A stretch of 8,335 nt of DNA from NCBI GenBank assembly GCA_945957335.1, contig CAMFLJ010000159.1, positions 1 to 8,335 on the forward strand, given 5' to 3'. The stretch comes from an uncultured Actinomycetes bacterium (GTDB lineage Bacteria > Actinomycetota > Acidimicrobiia > Acidimicrobiales > Acidimicrobilacustridaceae). The notes under the pieces were generated by a model that was not told where the DNA came from, searched no databases, and worked only from the letters and a program-made list of their open reading frames with translations. The position numbers and the translations under genes were made by a program. This document shows, piece by piece, positions 1 through 6,313 of the stretch; within the stretch, counting starts at the first letter, position 1; each line of letters begins with the position of its first letter.

Positions 1-561
1 GCCGTCGTCGGCGACGCGTCGCTCGCCCTCGCCGAGCTGGGCCGGGTGCGCGTGCTGTGCGCCCACCGGCGAGGCCCGTTCGGCGTGGCGTGGTGGAACT
101 GGCAGTTCGAGGGGTGGCTGGGCGAGCTCGCCGGTGGCCGCGGCGCCCGCCTGTCCGGCAGCTACGTGGGCCGGCCGGTGATGGTCACCGCCAACGACGC
201 CCTCAACGCGGTGTCGAACGGCGACCTCGGCATCGTGGTGCAGTCCCAGGACGGCCCCCGCCTGGCCCTGCCCGACGGCGAGGGCGTGCGATTGCTGCTG
301 CCGGCCCGCCTCGAGGCGGTCGACACGGTGCACGCCATGACCATCCACAAGAGCCAGGGCTCGGAGTTCGACGAGGTCGTGGTGGTGCTCCCGCCGGCCG
401 AGTCGCGCCTCGCCACCCGCGAGCTGCTCTACACGGCGGTCACCCGGGCGCGGAACGTCGTCACTCTCGTTGGTGGGGCCGAGGCGCTGCGCCGGGCCGT
501 CACCAACCGGGTCGTGCGCCAGACCGGCCTGCGCGACCGCCTCTGGTCACCGGGCGCCTAG
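1..561 (+). CDS. recD: RecD, exodeoxyribonuclease V alpha subunit (3' end only)
   Basis: Partial gene: the frame is open from base 1 and ends at TAG 559-561, leaving 186 C-terminal residues. RecD is the 5'-3' superfamily 1 helicase of RecBCD, which processes double-strand breaks in the cytoplasm. The visible part is the end of the second helicase domain. A NGDLG segment follows the VMVTAND stretch, as in RecD proteins. Helicase motif V is seen as TIHKSQGSEFDEV (bases about 340-378) and motif VI as LLYTAVTRAR (about 424-453). The protein ends soon after motif VI with TGLRDRLW, the short tail usual for RecD of the RecBCD type rather than the stand-alone RecD2. The Walker A and B motifs must lie left of the window. 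recB and recC would be expected upstream, which cannot be checked here. The assignment to a RecD-like helicase is firm; RecD1 over RecD2 is an inference from the tail. Confidence 0.9.
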   Translation, partial: AVVGDASLALAELGRVRVLCAHRRGPFGVAWWNWQFEGWLGELAGGRGARLSGSYVGRPVMVTANDALNAVSNGDLGIVVQSQDGPRLALPDGEGVRLLLPARLEAVDTVHAMTIHKSQGSEFDEVVVVLPPAESRLATRELLYTAVTRARNVVTLVGGAEALRRAVTNRVVRQTGLRDRLWSPGA

Positions 562-571
562 CCGCCGCGAG

Positions 572-673
572 TCAGCCGCGGAGGTTGGCGACTGCGGAGA
601 CCACCCACATCAGGGTGGCGGCGGCCACCGAGGTGGCCACGACGGCGGCGGCACGGCGGAGGTTCTGGGTCAT
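572..673 (-). CDS. Possible 33-residue single-helix membrane peptide
   Basis: A short minus-strand frame begins at ATG 673-671 and stops at TGA 574-572, ten bases past the convergent end of recD. The peptide starts MTQNLRR and then has one hydrophobic segment, about residues 8-29 (AAAVVATSVAAATLMWVVSA), before ending in NLRG. A basic N-terminus followed by one helix is typical of small inner-membrane peptides. No clear Shine-Dalgarno sequence precedes this ATG. An in-frame ATG at 706-704 would add 11 residues and has a weak G-rich stretch upstream. No family is recognised. The frame is short enough to be open by chance in such GC-rich DNA, so it is reported as a candidate only. Confidence 0.35.
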   Translation of the reverse strand: MTQNLRRAAAVVATSVAAATLMWVVSAVANLRG

Positions 674-767
674 CGGTCGCGAGTCTGTCAGTCGGCAAAG
701 GGTCATCGGTGGCACCCCAAGGTGCGTGCCAGACCATCGGCCGGTCGCGGGCCTGACATGAGGCTGA

Positions 768-782
768 CGGAGAAGTTCTCCG
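768..782. promoter_or_regulatory. 15-bp palindrome, candidate operator
   Basis: CGGAGAA-G-TTCTCCG is a perfect inverted repeat with 7-bp arms around one central base. Looser flanking symmetry (GAC before, GTC after) extends it to about 766-785. It lies 28 bp upstream of the -35 box of the 981-3724 operon, where a dimeric regulator could bind. It does not match the operator consensus of LexA, HrcA or IdeR as known in actinobacteria. The regulator is unknown. Confidence 0.45.
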
Positions 783-810
783 GTCCCGACGGCGGATCGA
801 CCGCGGAGCA

Positions 811-839
811 CTGACACGGTGCGCGGCGGCCACTACCCT
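811..839 (+). promoter_or_regulatory. Housekeeping-type promoter for the membrane/VWA operon
   Basis: CTGACA at 811-816 matches the -35 consensus TTGACA in five of six bases. A 17-base spacer leads to TACCCT at 834-839, a TAnnnT -10 box. Transcription would start near 846, giving a leader of about 135 bases before the ATG at 981. That leader holds the hairpin at 869-886 and the short frame at 886-984. The boxes are read directly; promoter activity is inferred. Confidence 0.5.
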
Positions 840-868
840 CCGGGGCGGCGGGGTCCCCCCAACTCGGT

Positions 869-886
869 TCGGACGGTGCGGTCCGA
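869..886 (+). promoter_or_regulatory. Leader hairpin or second inverted repeat
   Basis: TCGGAC (869-874) and GTCCGA (881-886) form a perfect 6-bp stem around the 6-base loop GGTGCG. If transcription starts near 846, this sits about 25-40 bases into the 5' leader. The 3' arm shares its last A with the ATG of the possible leader ORF at 886. It may be an RNA hairpin in the leader or a DNA operator just downstream of the promoter. Sequence alone does not decide between them. Confidence 0.35.
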
Positions 887-984
887 TGCCCTCAGGCAGG
901 CAGGTGGCGATCGTGGATCTCGTGTCGCTCGTGGTGCGGCAGCGGTGGAGCGGAGCGCCGTCGCGCCCGGAGGCACGGCGATGA
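886..984 (+). CDS. Possible 32-residue leader ORF overlapping the next start
   Basis: ATG at 886 opens a 32-codon frame (begins MPSGRQVAIVDLVSLVV, ends PSRPEARR). Its TGA at 982-984 overlaps the ATG of the following membrane-protein gene in an ATGA junction. Such overlaps often mark translational coupling. No strong Shine-Dalgarno precedes the ATG; GTG codons at 904 or 913 could also serve as starts. No family is recognised. The frame may be chance, so this is a low-confidence call supported mainly by the exact 4-base overlap and by its position inside the predicted leader. Confidence 0.22.
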   Translation: MPSGRQVAIVDLVSLVVRQRWSGAPSRPEARR

Positions 985-1367
985 GCGACCTCCTCGACCG
1001 GTCGGCCGGGCCGAGGTCGCCCTCTCCCGACGAGGACGCCACCACGACCACGCCGATGGTCCCCCTCGTGATGCTCCTGATCACGACGGCGGTCGCCATC
1101 GCGTGCGCGCTCCTCGCCTACACCGACGACGCCGGCACCACCGACGAGGTGTCGACCATGGCGGTGGCGGCGTGGGGCTTCGGCTCGCTCGTCGGCCTGC
1201 TCGTGTTCGGCTGGTGGGGACTGCTCGACTCGCAGCGCCGCTCGACGGGCACCTACGTCGAACCGTCGTTCCGGCCCCGATTGGTGGCCGGCGTGCTGGT
1301 CGCCGTCGGCTGGGTGGCCGGACTCGGTGGCGCCCTGATGGTCGGCCTCTCGGTGGCCCGGGCGTGA
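981..1367 (+). CDS. Three-helix membrane protein preceding the VWA gene
   Basis: 128 residues, starting at ATG 981 behind a good Shine-Dalgarno GGAGG (969-973, 7-base spacer). The frame stays open back to 819, but the upstream residues are Arg/Gly/Pro-rich and look untranslated. The N-terminus is Ser/Pro/Asp/Thr-rich (about residues 1-25). Three hydrophobic helices follow at about 26-47, 60-82 and 101-123. The loop after helix 1 is acidic (DDAGTTDE) and the loop between helices 2 and 3 is basic (QRR, RPR). The positive-inside rule therefore gives N-terminus in, C-terminus out. There are no catalytic motifs and no family is recognised. The TGA overlaps the GTG of the VWA gene (GTGA), so the two proteins are probably made together and may act together in the membrane. 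It likely shares the promoter at 811-839. Confidence 0.75.
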   Translation: MSDLLDRSAGPRSPSPDEDATTTTPMVPLVMLLITTAVAIACALLAYTDDAGTTDEVSTMAVAAWGFGSLVGLLVFGWWGLLDSQRRSTGTYVEPSFRPRLVAGVLVAVGWVAGLGGALMVGLSVARA

Positions 1368-3724
1368 TCACACCCGTTCGCTCCGCGGCCCGGGCCCTGC
1401 TCGCGGCCGGCGTGCTCGCCGTGTCGCTCGCCGGCGCTCTCGGGGGCCTGCCCGGCACGGCGCCGACTGCCTCGGCCCAGTCGGCGACGGGCGACCAGGC
1501 GTGCAGCCGCGTCGACGTGCTGCTGATGATCGACACGTCCGCGAGCCTCCGCAACACCGACCCGAACGACCAGCGCGTGGCCGCCGCCGAGGTGCTGCTG
1601 CGCAGCCTGGCCGGCTCGGCCCAGGCGGGTGGGACCACCGTCGACGTCACCGTGGCCTCCTTCGGCACCGACGCCGTGGAGGTGGGTCGGGGCTCCCTGC
1701 CCGGCGGCGTCGAGGGAGCGGTCGAGATCATCCGGCCCTTCGCCGACCGGGAGACCGACCTCAACACCGACTACGTGCTGGCCCTGCGCTTCGCCATCCA
1801 GCACTTCCAGGCCGTCACCGACCTCCCGGCGCAGTGCAAGCGCATGGTGTGGTTCACCGACGGCGCCTACAGCATCGACGACCTCCGGGCCCCGGGCATC
1901 GCCGAGTACACGACCTCGACCGACGCGGCCTCGCTCGTCGCCGAGCTGGGCGGGCAGGTGTGCGGGCCGCTGCCGGCGGAGAGCCGCCTCACCGCGCCGC
2001 TCAGCGCGCAGATCCGCCAGGCCGGCTTCGTGGTGCAGCTCGTCGACCTCCGCAGCGGCACCGAGAGCGCCCGCGAGGCCGCCGACCGCGAGGCCACCGC
2101 GCCCGTGATCGACCGATTGCTGAGCGGCAACGCCAACGACCCGTGCACCGTGCCCGGCGGCCGGGTGCAGGCGAGCCAGGCCAACGACCTCGCCACCGAG
2201 TTCTTCACCCAGGGCCAGATCGCCCTCGGCCGCTCGCCGGTCGCTTGCGCCACGCTGGCCTCCGGGTTCCCGTCGCCGCTGGTGCGGGCCGTCACCGTGC
2301 TGGCCGCCTCGCCCGACCAGACCGTGTCGGTCCAGTCCGGGGGCCAGACCCTCGCGAGCGGCAAGGGGTTCGTGACCTGGGTGCTCCCTGCCTCCGGTGG
2401 CTCGCCGCCGGGCCCGACGGTGTCGGCCGCGGCCGCGGCGGGTGCCCCGGAGGACGGCTGCTACACCGACCTCTCGGCGACGATCGTCCCGGTCGGCTCG
2501 CAGCGGGTCGAGCCCAAGGCTGCGTCGACCACGCTCTCGTGGGCGGTGCTCGGTGTGGGCGCGACGTCGGCCGCCGAGTCGGGCAGCCGGCTCGGCCCGG
2601 AGGCGGTGTCGATGGCGGCCACCACCGACGGCGCCGAGACCCCGATCAGCTGGGACGCCGCCAGCCGCACCTGGCAGGTCGTCGTGACCGGGCCGGTGCA
2701 GGCGGTTCCCGTGGTGGCCGTCACCGCCAGCGCCGCCGGCTTCGGCACCCTGGCCACGACGTCGTCGAACCTGCAGGAGGGTGCCACCCTCGCCCCGCCG
2801 CGGGTGGCGTGGAGCGGGCCCACGGTGCTCGAGGGCTCGGGCACGTTCGGCGGCCGCATCGGCGTGGTGCCGGCGCCGCTGCCCGGCGGATCGGCGATCC
2901 CCGACGGGGTGGTGTGCATCGAGTTCGGCACCCCCGACAGCAGCTCGCCCGACGCCGCGATCGCGGTGAGCGAGCCGCGGGCGTGCCGACCGGCCGGTGA
3001 GCCCTTCGAGGTGAACGCCTCGATCACGGTGACCGCCGACGAGAACTCCACCGTGCTGCTGGTCCTGCCCTACACGGTCACCCACCGCCCGGCCGGCGCG
3101 GCACAGGCCCTGGTGGTGTCGACCGGGCAGACCGACATGCCGTCGTTCTCGCTGACCAAGGCCGCAGATCCCGCCAAGACGGCCCTCGTCACGCTGGTGG
3201 TGGTGGGCCTGTCGACGCTGCTCCCGTTGATCCTGCTGGTGTGGCTGATCAACCGCGAGCGTCGCCTCCCCGCGCCCTCGACCCGGCGGATGGCGAGGGT
3301 GCCGCTGGTGGCCGACGGGGGCGTGGTCCGCCGTCCCGAGGGCTCGGCGTTGCAGGCCGGCGACCTCGTTCCGGTCGAGGGCGACCGGAACGGCTACCGC
3401 CTGCCATCGGGGATGAGCGTGGTGCGGACCCGCACGTTGAGCCCGTTCGCCCCGATGGTGGTCGAGGCGACCTCGGAGAGCGGCAGCGTGTCGGCGTTCC
3501 CGTGGATGGCGCCCGGTTCGGGCCACTCGGTGCAGGTGCCGGCGGGCTTCTCCACGTTGGTGTTGATCCGCAGCGTGCCGGGCGAGGACGTGGCCGATGC
3601 CGTGGTGATCGTCCCGGCCGACGCCACCCCGGCCGAGGCCGACCGCGTCGTCGATCGCGCCGTCGCCTCGACCAACGAGCTCATCTCCCGCGTGAGCTCC
3701 GCCATGCGTCTCGTCGATCTCTGA
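1364..3724 (+). CDS. Secreted, membrane-anchored von Willebrand factor A domain protein
   Basis: 786 residues from GTG 1364, which overlaps the preceding stop as GTGA. GGTGG at 1352-1356 gives a 7-base spacer. An N-terminal signal peptide (R6, R10, hydrophobic about 11-29) has a likely cleavage site after ASA at residue 38. The VWA domain (about 50-255) has a full metal-ion-dependent adhesion site: D57-T-S59-A-S61, T135 in the DLNTDY segment and D166 in WFTDG. A Ser/Ala/Gly/Pro-rich, beta-type exterior region of unknown fold follows to about 600. The exported part has eight cysteines (47, 158, 200, 261, 295, 366, 518, 541), compatible with disulfides. One transmembrane helix (about 606-629) is followed by NRERR, a stop-transfer signal, and a cytoplasmic tail of about 155 residues without a recognised motif. 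VWA domains bind protein ligands through a divalent metal; the ligand here is unknown. The gene is probably cotranscribed with the three-helix protein. Confidence 0.85.
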   Translation: MITPVRSAARALLAAGVLAVSLAGALGGLPGTAPTASAQSATGDQACSRVDVLLMIDTSASLRNTDPNDQRVAAAEVLLRSLAGSAQAGGTTVDVTVASFGTDAVEVGRGSLPGGVEGAVEIIRPFADRETDLNTDYVLALRFAIQHFQAVTDLPAQCKRMVWFTDGAYSIDDLRAPGIAEYTTSTDAASLVAELGGQVCGPLPAESRLTAPLSAQIRQAGFVVQLVDLRSGTESAREAADREATAPVIDRLLSGNANDPCTVPGGRVQASQANDLATEFFTQGQIALGRSPVACATLASGFPSPLVRAVTVLAASPDQTVSVQSGGQTLASGKGFVTWVLPASGGSPPGPTVSAAAAAGAPEDGCYTDLSATIVPVGSQRVEPKAASTTLSWAVLGVGATSAAESGSRLGPEAVSMAATTDGAETPISWDAASRTWQVVVTGPVQAVPVVAVTASAAGFGTLATTSSNLQEGATLAPPRVAWSGPTVLEGSGTFGGRIGVVPAPLPGGSAIPDGVVCIEFGTPDSSSPDAAIAVSEPRACRPAGEPFEVNASITVTADENSTVLLVLPYTVTHRPAGAAQALVVSTGQTDMPSFSLTKAADPAKTALVTLVVVGLSTLLPLILLVWLINRERRLPAPSTRRMARVPLVADGGVVRRPEGSALQAGDLVPVEGDRNGYRLPSGMSVVRTRTLSPFAPMVVEATSESGSVSAFPWMAPGSGHSVQVPAGFSTLVLIRSVPGEDVADAVVIVPADATPAEADRVVDRAVASTNELISRVSSAMRLVDL

Positions 3725-3727
3725 CCC

Positions 3728-3742
3728 CCGGCCGGCCGCCGG
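3728..3742. terminator. Short hairpin between convergent VWA and recQ genes
   Basis: CCGGC (3728-3732) and GCCGG (3738-3742) form a 5-bp GC stem with a 5-base loop. It sits in the 28-base gap between the VWA stop (3724) and the recQ stop (3753). The symmetry allows termination in both directions. There is no T-run on either side, and CCGG strings are common here, so this is a weak call. Confidence 0.3.
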
Positions 3743-3752
3743 TGCCGATGGC

Positions 3753-5909
3753 TCAGGGCAGCTGGTGGACGACGAGGGGCATGACCGCAGTGGCGCCGGC
3801 CTCACGGAGGAGGGCGGCGGCGACGGTCATCGTCCACCCCGACCGGTAGGTGTCGTCGACGAGCAGCACCGGCCCGGCGGGCAGCTCGACCCCGGGCCGC
3901 ACCGAGAGCGAGGCGAGCAGGTGCTCGACTCGGGGCTTGGCCGCGGTGTCGGCCGGCGGTGGGGGACCGGTGACCTCGAGGGCGTCGATCACCGGCAGCT
4001 TGCCGACGGCGCCGATGCGCTCGGCCAGGTCGTGGATGCGCACCGGCACGCGCCGTGAAGGCATGGGCACGATTGCCACCGGCCGGGCCGCCCAGCTGCC
4101 GCGCCAGCGGGTGAGCACCTTCACCATGCCGTCGACGATCTCGTCGGAGAGGGGCCCGTCGCGCCCCGACAGCTGGGCGACGGCCTCGCCCCAGCCGGGG
4201 GTGTCGGCGAACACCAGCGCCCTCCCGATGTCGCAGCCGACGATGGCGCCCTTGCGGTCGACACCGCCGGGCCAGCGCTTGCGGGGCTCGATGACCACGT
4301 CGGCGCCGCGCAGGAAGCTGCGGGCGGCCTCGATGTCGGCGGGGTCGAGGTGGCGGCCCGGCTCGGGCAGCTCGCCCGTGCAGACCGAGCACCGTCCGCA
4401 CGGCTGGGGGTCGGGGTCGTCGAGGGCCTGCTGGAGGAACATCATCAGGCAGCCCCGGCCCCTGGCGTAGGCCCGCATGATGTCGGCCTCGCGCGCCCGG
4501 ACCTCGCGGACCTCGTCCCACTTGGCCTGGTCGTGGGTGTAGCCGGCACCGGTGGAGACCCAGCCGCCGTCGACGCGCTCGACCACGCCCTCGACGGCCA
4601 CGACGCGCAGGAGCTGCTCGATGCGGCCCCGCCGCAGCCCGGTGGCCGACTCGAGGGCGGGCACGCTCATCGGGGCCCGCTCGTCGTCGAGGGCGGCGAG
4701 CACGGCGGTGACCTCGTCGCGCTTGGGGATCGAGGCGGTGGCAAACCACTCCCACAGCCGCTCGTCGGTCTCGGCCGGCAGCAGCACCACCACGGCGTCG
4801 TCGAGCGCCCGCCCGGCCCGGCCGATCTGCTGGTAGTAGGCGACCGGCGAGTCGGGTGAGCCGAGGTGCACGCAGAACGCCAGGTCGGGCTTGTCGTAGC
4901 CCATGCCCAGCGCCGAGGTGGCCACGACGGCCTTGACCTGGTTGGCCCGGAGCGCGTCCTCGGTGCGGGCCCGCTCGGCCGGGTCGAGTTGGCCGGAGTA
5001 GGGCGCCACGTCGTGGCCCCGGTGGCGCAGGTAGGAGGTGAGCCGCTCGGTCTCGGCCACGGTGGAGACGTAGACGATGCCCGAGCCGGCCAGGGTGCCG
5101 AGGGCCCGGTCGACCCAGGCGTAGCGCTCGAGCGGGCCGAGCCCATCGATCACGGCGAGGCGGAGCGACGCCCGGGCGAGGGTGCCGCGCAGCACGACCG
5201 TGGGCTGCCCTCCGGGCGCACCCTCACCGTCGGGGCCGACGGCGCCGAGCTGGGCGGCGACGTCGGTGGTGACGCGCTCGTTGGCGGTGGCGGTGGTGGC
5301 CAGCACGGGCACCCCCGACTGGGCCTGGAGGGTGAGGATGCGGGAGATGCGCTGGTAGTCGGGGCGGAAGTCGAAGCCCCAGTCGGAGATGCAGTGGGCC
5401 TCGTCGATGACGATGAGCCCGGCCTTGGCCAGCATGGCGGTGGCCTGGCGGGCGAACTTGGGGTTGGCCAGCCGCTCGGGCGAGATGAGCAGCACGTCGA
5501 GCTCGTCGCGCGAGAGCTGCTCGAGGGTGGCGTCCCAGTCGTCGACGTTGGCCGAGTTGATGGTGGCGGCCCGCAGCCCGGCCCGCCCGGCGGCGTCGAT
5601 CTGGTCGCGCATGAGGGCGAGCAGGGGTGAGATGACGAACGTTGGCCCCGAGCCGTCGGCCCGCAGGGCCGAGGTGGCCGCCCAGTAGACGGCCGACTTT
5701 CCCCAACCGGTGGCCTGCACCACGAGCACCCGCCGCCGGTCGACGACGAGGGCGCGCACCGCGGCCCGCTGGTCGTCGCGCGGGGTGGCGTCGGGGCCGG
5801 CCATGGCGGCGATGACCTGCTCGAGGTGGGTGTCGGCGAGCGCGGTGAGCTCGGCCGCCCGGGGGTTCGGGCTGGCGGGATCGCCGGGAGGTGTGTCGGT
5901 CGTGGCCAT
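3753..5909 (-). CDS. RecQ-family DNA helicase with C-terminal phosphoribosyltransferase-like domain
   Basis: 718 residues from ATG 5909, chosen because GGAG lies 6 bases upstream; the open frame before it looks non-coding. RecQ enzymes are ATP-driven 3'-5' helicases in repair and recombination. Motifs in order: Q-like PRDDQRAAV (43-51); Walker A ATGWGKS with K71; VISPLLALMRDQ (92-103); DEAHCISDWGFDFRPDY (169-185), joining the DEAH box to the RecQ aromatic-rich loop; ATTATAN (motif III); ATSALGMGYDKPD (V); QQIGRAGR (360-367, VI). A winged-helix-like stretch spans about 395-452. Zinc-site cysteines C487, C504, C507 and C510 come after it, whereas classical RecQ has zinc first. The C-terminus (about 525-718) has IVPMPSRRVPVR (around 615) and VLLVDDTYRSGWTM (D685, D686), the shape of a PRPP-binding loop as in ComFC-like phosphoribosyltransferases. 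Whether the domain is catalytic is unknown. The gene converges with the VWA gene and follows the zinc-ribbon gene on the same strand, 123 bases apart. Confidence 0.92.
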   Translation of the reverse strand: MATTDTPPGDPASPNPRAAELTALADTHLEQVIAAMAGPDATPRDDQRAAVRALVVDRRRVLVVQATGWGKSAVYWAATSALRADGSGPTFVISPLLALMRDQIDAAGRAGLRAATINSANVDDWDATLEQLSRDELDVLLISPERLANPKFARQATAMLAKAGLIVIDEAHCISDWGFDFRPDYQRISRILTLQAQSGVPVLATTATANERVTTDVAAQLGAVGPDGEGAPGGQPTVVLRGTLARASLRLAVIDGLGPLERYAWVDRALGTLAGSGIVYVSTVAETERLTSYLRHRGHDVAPYSGQLDPAERARTEDALRANQVKAVVATSALGMGYDKPDLAFCVHLGSPDSPVAYYQQIGRAGRALDDAVVVLLPAETDERLWEWFATASIPKRDEVTAVLAALDDERAPMSVPALESATGLRRGRIEQLLRVVAVEGVVERVDGGWVSTGAGYTHDQAKWDEVREVRAREADIMRAYARGRGCLMMFLQQALDDPDPQPCGRCSVCTGELPEPGRHLDPADIEAARSFLRGADVVIEPRKRWPGGVDRKGAIVGCDIGRALVFADTPGWGEAVAQLSGRDGPLSDEIVDGMVKVLTRWRGSWAARPVAIVPMPSRRVPVRIHDLAERIGAVGKLPVIDALEVTGPPPPADTAAKPRVEHLLASLSVRPGVELPAGPVLLVDDTYRSGWTMTVAAALLREAGATAVMPLVVHQLP

Positions 5910-5970
5910 CGGGGGCTCCGGTGCTGGGCGGTGCTGGTGGCCGGGACGGCACACGATCGCTTCGGCCCCC

Positions 5971-5976
5971 ACCCTA
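5971..5976 (-). promoter_or_regulatory. Possible -10 box for recQ
   Basis: Read on the minus strand, 5976-5971 is TAGGGT, a TAnnnT hexamer about 60 bases before the recQ ATG. No TTGACA-like box lies at 17 bases; the GTCAC repeats at 5987-5997 occupy the area just upstream instead. recQ may therefore have its own, possibly activator-assisted, promoter. Weak evidence. Confidence 0.22.
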
Positions 5977-5984
5977 CGGAGACC

Positions 5985-5997
5985 CTGTGACAGTGAC
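5985..5997. repeat. Tandem GTGAC repeat with embedded CTGT-G-ACAG dyad
   Basis: GTGAC occurs at 5987-5991 and again at 5993-5997. The first copy is embedded in a small inverted repeat CTGT-G-ACAG (5985-5993). The element sits just upstream of the possible recQ -10 box, in the gap between the zinc-ribbon and recQ genes. It could be a regulator site. It does not match the actinobacterial SOS box consensus. Confidence 0.25.
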
Positions 5998-6004
5998 GCC
6001 GAGA

Positions 6005-6030
6005 CGCGCCGGAGCACGCCGCCGGGCGCG
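6005..6030 (-). terminator. Hairpin after the zinc-ribbon gene
   Basis: CGCGCC (6005-6010) and GGCGCG (6025-6030) pair perfectly around a 14-base region that can add a few more pairs. On the minus strand it begins 2 bases after the stop of the zinc-ribbon gene. That position suits a terminator or attenuator between that gene and recQ, though no U-run follows. Confidence 0.35.
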
Positions 6031-6032
6031 CC

Positions 6033-6245
6033 TCAGGCGTTGGTGAGGCGCAGCAGGCGGGCGCGGCGCTTGGCCCTGTCGGGCACGACCCAGCCCTCGG
6101 CCTCGGGCGCGGCCTCGTCGAAGCACGAGGTGCAGGTGGCGTGACGGCGTTCGTCGTCCCACCACGTGACGGTCCCGGCGGCGACACCGTCGCCACAGAC
6201 CCAGCACGTCGTTCGGTAGAGGAGCCTCACCTGTCGTTCGGACAC
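6033..6245 (-). CDS. Small zinc-ribbon protein (two CxxC pairs)
   Basis: 70 residues from GTG 6245 to TGA 6035-6033. The frame is open further upstream to 6689, but GTG 6245 has a Shine-Dalgarno GAGGAT about 8 bases before it and the residues before it look random. The protein has CWVC near residue 14 and CTSC near residue 36, with GTVTWWDDERRHAT between them. This is a compact treble-clef or ribbon-type zinc site. The spacing and the G-T-x-W-W-D pattern recall the small zinc ribbons found at the N-terminus of some actinobacterial NERD (nuclease-related domain) proteins; that likeness is from memory and untested. The C-terminus is basic (RAKRRARLLRL), suggesting nucleic-acid contact. It is the gene before recQ on the same strand, so a DNA or RNA role is plausible but unproven. 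A hairpin overlaps its ribosome binding site. Confidence 0.72.
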   Translation of the reverse strand: MSERQVRLLYRTTCWVCGDGVAAGTVTWWDDERRHATCTSCFDEAAPEAEGWVVPDRAKRRARLLRLTNA

Positions 6246-6249
6246 GGTA

Positions 6250-6267
6250 GGGATCCTCGGTGATCCC
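6250..6267 (-). promoter_or_regulatory. Hairpin overlapping the zinc-ribbon gene's ribosome binding site
   Basis: GGGATC (6250-6255) and GATCCC (6262-6267) are a perfect 6-bp inverted repeat with a 6-base loop. In the minus-strand mRNA the Shine-Dalgarno GAGGA straddles the loop and the 3' arm, and the GTG start follows 4 bases later. Folding would partly hide the ribosome site. This suggests translational control, or it may be a DNA operator of GGGATC half-sites. Confidence 0.4.
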
Positions 6268-6313
6268 GTCGCCCGACTTGAACCCTTTGCCGGCGAAGGT
6301 GACCGATGCCGCC

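Noticed and set aside
565..581. CCGCG/CGCGG inverted repeat just after recD
   Set aside because: The stem is only 5 bp, there is no T-run, and CCGCG-type strings are frequent here. It is not supported as a terminator beyond chance.
819..980. Upstream extension of the three-helix membrane protein to 819
   Set aside because: The extension is Arg/Gly/Pro-rich. Its start would lie before the predicted transcription start, and ATG 981 has a strong GGAGG at 7 bases.
1253..3805. Long minus-strand open frame (about 850 codons) opposite the VWA gene
   Set aside because: Composition is His/Gly/Arg/Ala-rich with no domain or motif. It is the antisense shadow of a GC3-rich gene whose plus-strand product has a signal peptide, MIDAS residues and a transmembrane helix.
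5910..6017. N-terminal extension of RecQ by 36 residues to 6017
   Set aside because: ATG 5909 has its own GGAG, and the extension overlaps the putative -10 box and the hairpin after the zinc-ribbon gene.
6270..6290. tRNA T-arm-like string (GGTTCAAGTC on the minus strand)
   Set aside because: The flanking bases do not form the 5-bp T stem, and no acceptor, anticodon or D arm can be built around it.
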